Assembly (NCBI RefSeq): GCF_042242105.1
Contig: NC_092014.1
Location: forward strand, 12,280,374 to 12,344,373
Reading direction: 5' to 3'
Origin: Pempheris klunzingeri
Taxonomy: Eukaryota; Chordata; Actinopteri; Acropomatiformes; Pempheridae
DNA: 64,000 nt
The notes beneath the pieces were generated by a model. It saw nothing but the letters and a program-made list of their open reading frames with translations. It ran no database searches and was not told the DNA's origin. Position 1 is the stretch's first letter; every line of letters starts with the position of its first letter. Positions 1-18,900 of the stretch are shown here, in pieces. The translations under genes and the position numbers were made by a program.

Positions 1-959
1 AAAATACAACTGGGGTCACAGGCTGAGTAGTATTAACCATCACTACTGGCTTAAACCAGTGCATTTCCAACATTATAAAAAGTACAAAAAAATGCATTAC
101 AATTCAAATATAAATAACTGTCGTTGTAAGTCAGCAGATTAAGCGTTTGATAGCTCACTCACTTCAAATGTCATCACTTTATTAAATCAGTGTTATCAGT
201 TGTTATGTGCACCATAGTCGTGTGTCTGTATGGCCCTACTGCACTGCACAGGAGGCCCTTCTCATAACTATGGCAGTGGCGATTTGAGGACACTCATTAC
301 AGTTTGCTTTGAAGAAATGCATGGAATTTTCAATAGGCCTGGGAGACCTTGTTGGATTTTTTGTAGCGGGAAGCAGGGTTCTGGACAAAGACAAAGACTC
401 CAAAGGCAAAAGGACCTTGTAAGCGCTTTGAATGGGGAAACTGTAGGCTGGCCCTCCCTGGGGCTGAAAATGAAAGAGAGAGAGAGAAAAAAGCACAAAT
501 GCTCTATGGAAAAAAAATATGGCTTTATTCATTTGTTGAATTGAATTAACATAAACACTTTAAAGGGTGCATACTTTTTTGAATCTATAGGACACAAGTG
601 AAATTATGTTGAGCAGGGTCTAGACCTTTGATGGCCTTAATCAAAATTAGGCTGCGGGCCACTTAGACTGTTCTCCACTCATTTGACACAGAAGCAAAAT
701 CTCTTGTTTTTAAGTAAGACCTGATGAAAAACAATAACTCCCCTTTCATTTTTAAGCCTATACAGAATATCATTTTAATACATTTGTTGAATACTTGATT
801 CTGATTAATTATGGCATTCTATGGTCTGTTATTTCTGTATAACAGCCCTTTGTGGACACGATTCTGATAGCAGAAGCAATAAAATCAATAAAATGAATAT
901 TTTATGTCCAATCATTGATTTCTTTAGTAAAAAAAACGTGTAAGCAGCATGCTGAAGAC

Positions 960-1295
960 CCGAAGGGGTTCCTTCTGAGAATCAGTCTGTTGGTACACTT
1001 TTCTTTGCTGTAGTCTGCTGGGGCAGCAGCATTGGAACCAGAGATGTAAACTCAACAAACTGATAAAGGAGTTAGCAGAGAGGAGAACTCTGAACAAACT
1101 GTTAACCATCATGGACCACCCTCTCTACCACCAGCTGGGCAGACAGCAGAGCACCTTGTCCAACAGACTGGTACAGATACAGATACAGGAAATCATTCCT
1201 GCCCAAAGCTATAACTCTTTACAACAGCTCACCTCTGTCGAGCAGGCACCTCTCATCCTGATGTCTCTTTCAAATAGCACTGTTGCTATATAGTC
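960..1295 (+). repeat. Degraded LINE (L2/CR1/Rex-like) 3' ORF tail
   Basis: The translation of about 1050-1290 reads ELAERRTLNKLLTIMDHPLY, followed by a QSTLSNRL-like segment. This resembles the region after the reverse transcriptase domain in fish non-LTR elements (ERRM..KL..IMDNPSHPL..). The frame is short and upstream parts are unrecognisable, so this is a 5'-truncated, decayed copy. The family assignment is by recall of the motif and is not certain at clade level. Confidence 0.5.
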
Positions 1296-1308
1296 CTTCC
1301 TCAAGACT

Positions 1309-1334
1309 CTATCTATCTATCTATCTATCTATCT
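1309..1334. repeat. (ATCT)n microsatellite
   Basis: About six tandem copies of the tetranucleotide ATCT lie directly downstream of the degraded LINE fragment. Confidence 0.9.
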
Positions 1335-3589
1335 GATGACTTCCGCTTGCTGTACATTATCCCTTACGTGTCTGCTCTGATGTTTAACAGGGAAAATATG
1401 AGAGCTTTCTCTAGAGATAGAGAGAGATGGAGGCAGAGGTGGATAGACCTGTTGTGAAATAACAAAGAAATAAAACGATAAGATGACTGAATTGAAATTT
1501 ATTGTGCTCTTAACATCACATCTTAAGGATCTTATAATGCAAGACACTCTCACTCGCAATGACGCTCCAGAATCAGTCCAACAGCCACATAACAGGTTTG
1601 TGAGAAATGACCAGGGCACTATAACAAGTGGGAAATATTGCTATCTCTGCTTCCATCGGTTTAACAAAAACTTACCTGCATTGTCATCTTCCTGGGTGAC
1701 ATGACCACGTTGTGAACCAAGAGTGGAGGTGGTTGATGGACCTGCAATGGCATAAAGGAATGAATTACACCCTGACTTATTTCTTGGAATACAGAAGAAT
1801 ATCATTTCACACCCTGTTCATACTCATCTGCAGTCGGAGATATGTTTATTGGCATCTGTGACCATGTGTGCTTTTACAGTGTTTCTGAAAAGGGGATAGA
1901 AAGAGTAGGTTATTCATGTTAGCCCTTTAGTGCCTGGACCTAAATTTGTACTGTTCTGTCAAACTCTATATAACACCAGGTATGATCATCACAGCTCCAT
2001 AGATAATGTTATATAGATAATGGATAGATGATGGCTTAAATTGAAGAGGACCCTTGTGCCAATAAATTTATGAACCTTAATCACTGATTTTTATAATTTC
2101 TTTGGGTAAGACTTTCTAATAATGAGCATTTATTATTAGGTATTAGTTAATGATGAACTAATCATGAATACAACATTAATATACCTTTATGATTGATTAA
2201 TTAATGCTAGGTTAACATGTGACAAATGTGTCATCTATAAATGACGAATGCTCTTCAAAAAACTTTGCTTTCTGAATATTAAACACAAACTCCAGGTTCA
2301 GAACACTTTGTAGTAAGTTGTGCATTTTTAACACTGTATCAATTTGATGCAGTCTATATAAAATGTGACACTAATCATGATTAGTGCATTAGCATGCTAG
2401 ACCATGTTACAAGAAGTCTTTGATTGACACTGTGAAGAATGACGATGCACACACCGTCACTGACACACACTGAACAGAACAGCTCATTTATACATCCTTT
2501 ATAAACCCATGATATACAATACATTACTTAAATGAAATACATGCAAGAATATTGTTATTGTTATTATTGTTATATTGTATTAGGATAAACCTGAGATTGG
2601 GTAACACGGTTTTAGGTATGAGAATCATTAAAAACTTGCAGAGACAACCATTATGTCATCAGCCCAGCACTTACTCTATTGTACCATGTTTTTGTCTGCA
2701 GACTGATGTCTATCCTTTGGGTGTGTAATGGAGTGGCTCCCACTCCACTTATCTGTGGGGATGAAGAAAATGGCCTCATTCAAGAACAGCTGCTAGGCTG
2801 GTCTAGCCAACGGCAAATGGAAAATTGATTATAGGCAACGTATTTTAACGTGTGGCAGACCGACGCAGTCTCTCAACAGGTCGCATATTTCAGTCACAAT
2901 TTGCTGAGTGTTTATTATTACCATAATTAGAAACTGACATGTCTAGAAAGGGTCACTTCCACAAGTGTTTACAGTATTTCTGGTCCATCACATAGTAGTT
3001 TGTTCAAAAAGCAAAAATTAACATATGTGAAGCACAGCAGTAGGAAATAATTTGGTACTGAGGTGTACAAAAAGCAGACAACACACTGAATCATCAAAAG
3101 CGATAAAAATGTGATGTGTAGATTCAGAAATATTTTGTCTCCCATGTGGAAAATAGAGGAAGGAAGGAAATAAAGGAATGAAGAGTTTCAAAGTTCATTT
3201 TTCACCTTAGAAACAGCTGCATTGTTTGACTTGGATGCACACTGACACTCTCACATCACAAATGAAGGTAAACTTGCACTTTACACCAGCAGCCAATCAT
3301 TATTCCTTTTACAAAACATTAACCCTCAGTGATAATAAAATTAGGCCCACAAAGAACTGTGTGCAGAATTCAAAGGTCAATTTCCAGCTTCCCTTCCAAC
3401 ACTAGTGAGTTTGATCGTAGAGACAGAAAATAAGAAACTCAATTCATGGCTTGCTTTTGAAGGAAAAAGATGCATTATCAATATGTTTAAGTAAACGTGC
3501 AGAACTAAGAGGACTGCACTCTTCTGCTCCCAATCCATCATCTGAAATTACACACTGCTCACACACTCGCCTCCTGGTCAGGAACCAAT

Positions 3590-3665
3590 AGCAGTGCACG
3601 CATGTGGTCACGTGCTTTACGCCTCTGCTCTTTGACTGCCAATGTGTGTCGGACCCGAGCAGAGG
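3590..3665 (+). promoter_or_regulatory. bdh2: Candidate bdh2 promoter / first noncoding exon
   Basis: This short, relatively CpG-containing patch carries a CACGTG E-box at 3609-3614 and ends with a strong donor-like sequence, gcagag|gtgagt. The bdh2 ATG exon is preceded by a 3' splice site, so a noncoding first exon must lie upstream, and this is the best candidate by eye. No transcript evidence is available. Confidence 0.3.
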
Positions 3666-4682
3666 TGAGTTTCCCAAACAAGTCTGTCCGAGCTCGTTCT
3701 TCACTTCGCAACAAATGAATAGTAGTAATAGAAAGTCAGTGTTGGTCACAGTTTAGCTGTATTGACTTCAACATGTGACCTGCTTGTTTGCTTCCTGCAG
3801 TATTTTAGCGTGCAGCTGGTGAGGCACGTTGATAGAAACCTTTCTAATATAACGACCACACTCAGAGCACTGAGGGCAGACTGTCAGTGTGTGCAAGTGT
3901 CAGTGCTCAGACCACACATTGACAGCAATGAGGGAACAATCCCTCAAAATTAAAACATACTGCGAGCAAGCACCCCTTAAAAAGAAGTGCGCCATTATTA
4001 GGAGCTTTACTGTAATAGCAGTGGTGAAAATACAGTTGAAATCTGTCTGTGGGACCCATACATCCGCTTAGAAGAAGAAGAATCCGTTTTGAAGTATTTT
4101 CAGTATTAAAGTAATCCGGTGATAGTTTTTTGTCCATCCATGGGTACACTGTTAACAGCAAGCCAATTCGGCTCACTTTTAATGGTGCTAGTTTGCCAAA
4201 ATAGGTTGTTTCCACTTTGTCTGAGGGGGTGTTAAAAAACCGCTGTGCCACAGTAACTACAGTTTGTTCTGTAAAGGTTTCAAGCATCTTGAGCCTTGCT
4301 GAGGTTCAGCAGGCGGAAGTACACATGTAGCATACGGAGATTTCAAAATAAAGTTAACTAAGTCACTGCATTTCTGTTAATGATTGCATTTGAATGGCAT
4401 TATCTAGAAATGCCCCTAAGTGCCACTGAGGTTGTCACTCTAATATTACGCTGCAAATAATTGCAGCTCTCAGTCATGTCTGCACCATTAAAGCAGTAGC
4501 CCTCACTGAAAGCTTGATATATATATTTATATGAATATTACCCCATGACAGCATGTGTGCATCCATTCATTTACTCCATTATGAGAGGGAACATTTAATC
4601 TGTTACATCTGTTAATCTGGCACTTAAGTATTAATAGGCGGGAACCTGATTTAAAAGCACCAAGTCCACTTAAAATGGATGA

Positions 4683-4686
4683 ATAT

Positions 4687-4725
<39 letters not shown>
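4683..4725. repeat. (TA)n dinucleotide tract
   Basis: An interrupted alternating TA run with ATAC at its left end and TGTATATA at its right end. It is self-complementary and could extrude as a cruciform. Confidence 0.85.
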
Positions 4726-5674
4726 AACTATGTAGCACTAAATAGTCTGTATTGTTAGGCAAAAGAACATGGCAGAGGGACAAAACCACTGTGCGTCATT
4801 TTAAACAATCAGCATGCCAGGAATACAAATTAATAATATGTCTGAAGAAAATGTGAACTGGAACTGAAAAGTTTTGCTTTTTGTTTGCTTTGCTTTACTT
4901 TGCACAGTGTTGTAAGCCCTCAGTTTTATGCTTGTTGAGGAGGAGAAGAATAAGATAGAGCTGCGCTAAATGGATAAAATCACCAATTTGGGTGCTGATT
5001 GAAGATTCAGGATGCTGAATTTGCTGAATAGCTGCTTATGAAGGGCTGAGTAGAGCAAACGGTAACAGAAAAACTGAAAAATAGCCTGTTTGTTAGCTTA
5101 GCAGAGATTGTTCCATGGTTGATTAATGGAACTAAAAGTAAAACCTTGTGCTGCACTCTTGGGGGTTCACCTCCCCAGTCGGTGTGTTTACTGATCTTTT
5201 TCACTGGATTATTCTCTTGGTGGAGTTTGGGTGTCTGTGACTGGTGCTGTCATACTTATATCTTCAGCCATGGCGGCTTTAGCTGCCCTTACCCATACTG
5301 TATGCCTACGTGCAGTCAGACATGTAACTGACCACTTCCTCTAATTATTCCATGCAAATGTTAAGTAAACTACATTTAAATGTGAGACCTTTCATGAACT
5401 GAGTGTATGTTTTAGCACAGACATCCTCTTTTCCCAGTAGAAGTTGCTATAATACACCACATATCTTGCCAGTTCAGTCTGAACTGCAAACTCCCAGTTG
5501 AGAAAAATCTTTCATAAGAACATTTGTAAATATCTAATCAATGTTCAGCGGGAGATTTTTGTATTTATTATTTTTTAAGGTAGAGAACCTTTCTCGTCAA
5601 AATGTACCTGTTGTTAATGCAATACCCTATTTCTGTTTGTTTGTTTTGATCTCAGCAGCAGTGAAAGGTGCACC

Positions 5675-11111
<5,437 letters not shown>

Positions 11112-11176
11112 GAAAACTGTTGCAGCTCATCACGACAGTCATAGAGGAGGTTGTCTCTATTCTAATTTGAACCCAA

Positions 11177-11182
11177 AATAAA
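11177..11182 (+). terminator. bdh2: bdh2 polyadenylation signal AATAAA
   Basis: A canonical hexamer 66 nt after the bdh2 stop codon, followed by a T-rich stretch at 11201-11220. The 3' UTR would be only about 90 nt. I see no CAGTGN iron-responsive-element loop in it, whereas mammalian BDH2 has been reported to carry one in its 3' UTR. Confidence 0.75.
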
Positions 11183-11499
11183 GTGCACAAAATTTAACTC
11201 TATTTTTTTGTTTTTGTTTTGCATATTATGTTCACTGATTCTGTGGGACCGATTTCCCATTTTTACTGACTTAAATCTGTGCTGCAAATGTGTGCAATGC
11301 CAAAATGTTAACATGCTGACTTACATGTTGTACATGTTGTAATAAATAGACCATATTACAGCTATATAATAAATACATCTGTACAAGCAATCTATCAAAA
11401 TGAAGATTATTAATAATAAAGTACATTCTAAAAATCTCATCAAACGTCTTTACCAATACTTTTGAGTGACTTTTCCATTTAACCTAACTTCCCCCCACC

Positions 11500-12480
11500 A
11501 AGCAGGCACTTTAGTGCGCTGCACACACTCGGCCATCACTAATCCGCCTGATTCCCATTTCCCAGCTGGTCCATGATCCGCAGTACTACCAGACACGCCG
11601 CCACTGACAAGCGATGACAGTGTTTACTTTATGAGGTGAGCTGCCTTTTCTTTAAAGTGGGTATATCTGTAGAGGAGCCCGGTCGGAGGGGTCAGGAGCG
11701 GTCTCTGTAGCGGGACTTCACTGACCGCTGTGGGTAGGGAGCGCCCAGCCAGCTACAGGCGAGGAATCCAATATCGGACAAGACGCGCCTGTATCCGCCA
11801 AATCTGATGATAGTACCCACATGGTTGATAGTGGAAAGTCAAACGGAGCTTGGCTTCATTTACCAAAAAACCAGGCGTTGTTATTAGTGGTGGGTGAGCT
11901 TGGTGCTGAAAGTCTAGTTAGTCCACGGCGGAAGCGTTTAGCGTCACCACGTTATATTCGGCATTAACGCAGTAATGCGTCGTGGAAATAGTCCGTGGAT
12001 TCCTTCAGACTAACATGGCTCCCGGTGTAATGACAGGCTCATATTTTATAAAAATGATTAAATATACCGTTGCTAGCGTTAGTTAACTCTGCTGCATTGA
12101 CAGAACGCTGCTGTCCGATAATGGGTCCAACGGCTTGGTTTAACGTGAGGCGTGGATATGCCTCTCCACTAGCTAATTACTGTAGCCTTGCCTTTTATCA
12201 TTTTAGCTTAGCTGGCTAGCTTCATGGCTACCGACGCCAGCTGGACAGGTTTGTGTGTTAACTCTAACCTACTTGTCCTAGCATCCACAGTAACGCAGCA
12301 GAGCTAACGCTAGCTACATGTGCCATATGGTGGAGCTGTAAGCATTGATTAGTCTGGTCTGTTGACTATTGGATTAGCCGACGTCTGTTGCCATAAGTAA
12401 CTGTCAAAACATTGTAGTAGTGTTTGCGTGGTGTGAAACACTCGTTAACGTTTGTGCGTAGCCTAGTTTGAGGTTAAAAA
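11500..12480 (+). promoter_or_regulatory. slc9b2: slc9b2 promoter and probable noncoding first exon
   Basis: Base composition changes from the AT-rich sequence after bdh2 to a GC/CpG-richer stretch at 11500-12000. A good donor (tatgag|gtgagc) lies at 11635-11636. The slc9b2 ATG exon lies 1.3 kb downstream, so a noncoding first exon ending at 11635 is likely. This is inferred from composition and splice consensus. No TATA box is obvious. Confidence 0.4.
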
Positions 12481-12952
12481 TTGAAGTTATTAAGGAGATA
12501 ATGTGTGAATACCGTAAGAAGTTACCTTGTAGTGTGCTTCATGTTAACTCTACATGTAGCTGTAGATGGTGGCTGCACACATCCTTCAACAGGCAGGAAT
12601 CAAGCCTGGGTTTTATTTCCCCTTTCTAACACCTCTTTGTCAGACCCAGTAACGTTACAGTATTTGTTAAACAAAACAAAACAAAACAGGCCTGTGTGTG
12701 AGATTAAACTTATCATTTCTTGCCATGCCAATTTCCACACCTGAGTCAACACCATTGTTCTCCATTATTAAGTAAATAATAATTTGTTATGCCACCTGAT
12801 AAAACTGCGTTGTATGAACAGAAGTCTGTGGTCAGAGCTGGACATACAGGAGCAGAAGTAAAGGAACTGCCCATCAATGGCCAACCCCACCCTTCGGCTT
12901 GATGTACTGTGACAGAGAAGTAAGTGGACCAGAAATACTGTAGCCGATTGCC

Positions 12953-15900
12953 ATGGAGGACACTCAGCCCAAACCTCTTACCCCAGAGCCGAGCCCGGCG
13001 CCCAGCCCGGCACCCAGCCCAGCACCCAGTCCGCTGCTGGACAGGATTACTTTGCCAGGAGCAAACCATGTGGAGGTACGGAAATTTTACTCTCACACTG
13101 ATAACTAAAATCATTCATTTTCATTTACTGCTTGAAGAAACTGAAGTTCTAAGCTTCTAAGCCCGACAACAGATATCATCAGACACATCATTTGTGTTTT
13201 TTTTATATACACGAAATAAGAAATTTTTACTTATCTATGAATGATGTGGTTGCTGTCATGTGGCTCCGCTTCTTTATCTCAGGAATCTATCCACTGTGCT
13301 GTTTAAAATCTCTCACGTTTTAATATACTACGCTCAATCCATGTAAGATTACTTGTGCGTCTTAGATCATTTCTTCCATTGGTTGTTGCTGTAATTCTAA
13401 TGTGAGGATTAAATAAAATGCAGTTCAAGCTTTGAGCCAAAGTAACCACTTGAGCAAAATGACAAAGAAGGTGAGAGTCGTAGTTATCAGCTTCCTGGGC
13501 AAGTTTATTATTTGCTAAGAAACTGTGGCTTGCAATCTGCTGGTGTGACGTACCTCTGTGTCAACAATACTGATAGGACACAAAGCTTAATGAAGAGGCT
13601 ACAGGGACATCAACCAGTTTTTTAATCGTTTCACGAGAAAAATATTCATATTTGTGTCATCGTGACACCTTAGATCTGGGGTTCTGTGTAAAATGTCCTA
13701 TTTATGACTGCTCAGCTACTAATAAATATGTGCTGTGCTGAATATTGCTGCCACTAGTCATTTTAAGGCATTAAAAATTTGATAAAAGTCATAAAGTGTT
13801 ACCTTTGAGATGTGTTGTTAAGATATCTAACAAAACGTGGTGAAATTGTGATCGCTGACGTGTTCTTGAGCATATTCTGATCCTCCTTTTCCAGCACCTG
13901 AATGTGAACCAGATCCAGGTGGTGGTACGGCGCTGCTCCAGTCCAAATGTCACAGAAGAAACCACCTATTTTATTCCTCGAAACCCTGTGGTGGATGCTG
14001 GCACTAACACAGACCCGCCAGTGGTCTGCTGCCCCTTGCTCCACAGATTTTGCCCATGTCCACCAAGAGGCCTTCTGGCCTCTCTCGTTACTAAATGTAA
14101 GCAAAGGGAGGGGTTCTAGTTGGACTGTAGTGAGTTCCTACACAGGAAATTGTAGTCTAATGTCTGTGTCCTGTGTCCTCTCCAGTTCTTTTGGCAGCTG
14201 TGCTCTTCGGAGTGGTGTGGTCTATCACAGAGGATGAATGTCTTCCAGGAGGCAACCTGTTTGGCATCACAATCCTCTTCATCTGTTCACTCATCGGTGG
14301 CAAATTGGTAGCTCTCATACGTCTGCCCAAACTTCCACCGTTTCCACCACTCCTTGGTGAGTCTTGAGAATGTAGTGGTTATGCTTTGTGCGCTGGTGTG
14401 TTTACACAAGACTTAACCTCATATTTAGTTACACAGGCTCCTTCACCAGGGGGATATTAAGTATCTTGTGTCTCATTGTCAGTGTCAGTGTTAAAACTGC
14501 GTATTTGAAAAGGGAAATTACTGCCATACTTTTGTTCAGAACATTTAAACAGATGAGGTTGTCATGTTGTTACCCTCAGTGTTCCAAATCTATCGCTTTT
14601 TATATCTTAAGTCTTCTAACCAAGCATAAGCCAGACAGGCTAGCACTACTTAAACTGTCTCTAGTTTGACTATTATTGATTATTTGATTATTGCTGTTTT
14701 TGTAAAGCAAATTACAACATGCAGTTCCCCACTGATACCTGCAAAAGGATAACCGCAGTACAACGAGTGTTCTGTATGTACAATACAAAGAGTTTTATTT
14801 GTCATAGCTGATTAACGTCAGTATATAGAGCACGTTTTTAATAACTGCTTTTCATGTAAGACTCTGATGGCGAGTTGTACGCATCACAGTGGAAGCACTT
14901 AATATGACCTAAAATCAAGCTCAAATGTCTCTCTGTAGCGTTTGATTCACGCGAGTTGGCCAAACAAATATTAATGTAAAAGAAATTTTACAAAACATTC
15001 TCCTCATATGAATCATCTCCAGGTGATGTGTTTGTCCTGCATCTTAATCTAATGAGTATTAAGATGACGCGCTCATTTGGTGACGTATAACAAACAGAGT
15101 TGACTGATTCATTTCACCTTTGTCATGGATAAAAAAAAAAAAAGGACATGGGGTCAAAAGTGAGTTCCTGATTAACTGTGCAATCATGTTACTCATTTTC
15201 TCCGTTCTTACTCAAGTACACATTAGCTGCTGGTGCACTCAATTCTGTTGGTATTTTGTCTGTTTTGTCATTTTATGTTTTGCTTCTATTTGTTGTATCA
15301 TGAGTCTACACAGTAACAATTGTAGCGCGTACGTTGGCACTAATTATGAAATAAAAGAGATGTCAGTCAGGCTCTGGTTAATTGAATCTAGTTAACCCAA
15401 GGTGTCATCTAACGTGCTATTTTATATCATTAATGCTGGTTTGGAATAAATCGCAGCATTTATTAGAAGACAGTTTAAATGTCCTCTTCTTTAGTAATTG
15501 GTTGAAATGTAATATAATGTGAATCCCTAGTGTTACGAATTTGGAAAAAGAAATCATAAACTAGTAGCTGCACCCTTAACAAGATAATAATCAAGGAAGC
15601 TGGAGCCACTCCTTATTCGCAAATAACATCAAGAGGTAGATTGAAGTTCAGCTAAGACAAGCAAATATTGCAATTTGTTTGTCTCTAAATTTCACATCCG
15701 GTGTTTTTTCCTCAAGAGAGTATCCTTGTTTACCAGTTAATCGGCAGATTCTGTATTATAATCGTATCTAGTAGCAATAGTAGAAGATTGTCGTCAATCT
15801 GAAGGCTAAAAGTGAAGTCCTATCCTCCATCCTCACTCATGAACAGTTTAAAATATTTCTTTATGTGTTCTTTTCCTTGTTGCAATTTATCAGTCGATTT

Positions 15901-18900
15901 ATTTTAAACCCATTTGAGAATACATCTAATGCTGTAATCGTAACATTTTAGATTCAGCACAACTCTTAAGAATGTGGTGTAATATTGTTACGTAATGTTC
16001 TCAGTCATGTTGCATGTTTTGAACACAAGAATTGGCAGACAACTTTAGAGAAAGTTCGGAGCTTGTTGGAACTTGAATTATTCCCGCTATGAGACAGCCA
16101 TCACATTCCCACAGCAAGCCTCGGTGTCTCAGGTGTCACCATGAGCACCGTAAGTTCAAAAAGCAACAGGCGGTCTTTATTCTTCTTGTGTATCTGTGTG
16201 AGAAACGGTCCTCAGTGCTCCTCCTCATCTTTCCTCTGTCACGCCCTCTGCTGTGTTGCAGGCATGCTGCTGATGGGCTTCCTGCTTAGAAACATCCCAG
16301 TTATAACAGATGGGGTGTACATTGACTTCAGATGGTCTGCGTCACTAAGGAACATCGCTCTGGCTGTCATTCTGGCCAGAGCGGGTCTGGGGTTGGATCC
16401 CACGGTATTCCACATATTCTGCTATTGTATCTGCGTAGTATATGTACACAGAAATGTAACAATTATACACTGTTTTTTATAATGTTGTTTGAAACTGACT
16501 ATTCTCATTCATTATTATTGTTTTATCAATTAATCTTTGTCAGAGCATAACAGAAACTAAAGTGATGTCTTCAGATTGCAGATTGCTAGCGCCGTCTTAA
16601 TGCTTGACGCCTGATAGCAGTCAAAAAAATCCAAAGTAATCAATTTCCAGTGACATGACATGGAAAAAAGCAAGCGAGTCTAAGCCACAAGATCTAATTG
16701 GTTAGCAGCAGAGTCAGCGGCAGTCTTTTTCTCCCCTCAGTTGTCACATTTTTCAGTCAGTTAATCAGCAAATCATTCAGTAGCGCTAGACATGACAACC
16801 CTTGTTAATCCTCTGTGTGAAAATCAATTAATTACTGTAGCAAACTCTTAAATGATGTGTGTTTGTGTCATTAGGCACTGAGGAAACTAAAAGCGGTGTG
16901 TATACGTGTGGCAATTGGGCCCTGCATCATCGAGGCTTGCACCACAGCTCTGGTCTCCCACTTCCTCTTGGGCTTGCCCTGGGTGTGGGGCTTCATCCTT
17001 GGGTAAATACTTTCTCCCCTTCTCCTTGTTTTTTCTTAATAACTTCTTCTGAATTACTATTACCATTATTTTGCATTTTTTATTGAATAGTTGAATGAAG
17101 ACACAGGAAATGTAGGGAGAAAGAGAGGAGAGTGACATGTGACAGAGGTCAGAGCGCCTCACGAACAAGACCACATGGTTGCCAATTCGATTTCAAATTC
17201 TGTTTCTTCTAAAAACAAAGAGTACAAGTGCTCAGTCAGTTTCAGTCGGTCGCAGTAAATCCAGGCAACCTTTAAGTAGTCTTGAAGATGAAAAACCACT
17301 GATAAAAGAAAAGAAGAAAGACAGTCTTCAGGCACTCTTAGCCAGAGCAAGGAGACAAGTTATAGTGAAAGCCTTCATTTAATGGGCATGCTTTTAAACT
17401 GATTTATTTCGACTTCACAGGGTCTCTTTTTTCCCCCCAGTTTCTTTTATGTTCCTAAAAGAAAGACAATCAATTTTTAATTCACAACACACTTCCATTA
17501 TCTGCTGTGTGGGCAGACTGTTCAGCTCTCTGTGCTACAGACACCGTTCACTCCTTTGAAGGAGATGGTGGCAGAGGGACAATGTCAGGAGTTAGGAATA
17601 AGACATGGAAGGCTGAACTTTGGCGACAAAGATAAGTTAGACTAATACCACGCAACACAGTGTACCTACAAGGAGCACGTTCCCCTGAAGCTGAGAATAG
17701 AAAAACGCACCGCCGCCAGAGAGGCACCAGATCACATTACAACCTCTCGTCCACTCACACACAGTGTTTGTTGTCTGATGGCCAATGGGGTTGGGCGATA
17801 GGATAAATAAGTGGGCTACTGATGACAAAATGAATCTATAATTGATGAGTTTTTTAGTTCCAAATAATTGCATTTTATTTCTGCCTCGTCACCTTTCATA
17901 TAACGTCAGCCGTTGAAATAGACCCTCGCGATATCTCACACAGATGAACTGTTCACCCCTGTGAATGCTTATCAGTGGATGGAGGCCAGTACAAATATTT
18001 TTGCACTGCCCAACTGAAATGTCAATTTTAGAGGCTGAAGATTACAGTCAGCATAAAACAGTGCAGTTGTTTTCTGTTCATTTTTTTTTTTTAGATTCGT
18101 CACAGAATTTGAATGAATGGACATTTCAGAATTAAACATTTAGTGTGTTTGTGGCACAGTGAGATGCTCATTGTTAGATAATTAAAATCACTGTATCAAA
18201 TTCAGGCATTGTGTCACATCTACAGTATAAACTATATGTCATACAGCAGGAATGCCGCCCTTGTGCATCTTTTGTGTGTATTTATGTGTATTTAAAGGCT
18301 CATGCTGTATTTTCCAAAAGGAAGACTTAAATTTTACATCTTCGTAGGAACACGCAAATTAATAAACAATCCATGTCGTCCACATTGCAGCTTTGTGCTG
18401 GGTGCTGTGTCTCCAGCAGTGGTGGTTCCCTCCATGCTGGTGCTGCAGAAGGACGGTTACGGCGTGGAGCAGGGCATCCCCACCCTGCTGATGGCCGCAG
18501 GCAGCTTTGATGACATTCTGGCCATCACAGGGTTCACCACATGCTTGAGCATGGCCTTCGCCACAGGTGACCTGTGCTTGTTTTTTTTCTTTGTGTGAGT
18601 ACAGAGGTGAGGGAAAATATGAGGTGCTGAATTCAATGTTATCTTCTTGAAACGCAACACCATCTCATCTCCAGGGGAGTGACAGTAAGGTCAATGTGCT
18701 GCAGTGAAGGTCAACATCGAGAGGCTCGTAAAATAAATAGCGTCTATCTGTAGTTTGTCAGGAGCTCAGCAGAGGGTGTGAGTGGGCTGTTTACTCCTGT
18801 TAAAATTTGTGTTTCATGCTCCCAGTATACCACAGTGTAGAACCTCTGCAAGGCTTAACTAAACTGTATTTAAAACACTAAATAAAACATCAGTGTTTAC

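Larger units (their letters stand above)
1..5674. other. Gene-poor upstream flank of bdh2
   Basis: No open frame here looks like a conserved protein. The stretch holds a degraded LINE 3' fragment near 1 kb, an ATCT microsatellite, a TA-rich tract near 4.7 kb and otherwise AT-rich unique sequence. A possible first noncoding exon of bdh2 may end at the donor-like site gcagag|gtgagt near 3663. A CACGTG E-box lies upstream of it at 3609-3614. A matching acceptor, followed by leader sequence, lies at 5654-5655. The link between that donor and acceptor is inferred from splice consensus only. Confidence 0.5.

Noticed and set aside
3907..4287. 126-codon open frame on the minus strand (starts MLETFTEQTVVTVAQRF)
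   Set aside because: It matches no family I recognise, its composition is not clearly coding, and no plausible splice partners or conserved domain are visible. A single frame of this size is expected by chance in 64 kb.
16089..16482. Longer reading frames upstream of slc9b2 exon 4 suggesting an alternative start
   Set aside because: The exon 4 acceptor (gttgcag|GC) gives the correct phase with exon 3 and the conserved NHA2 sequence, while the upstream part has no family resemblance.
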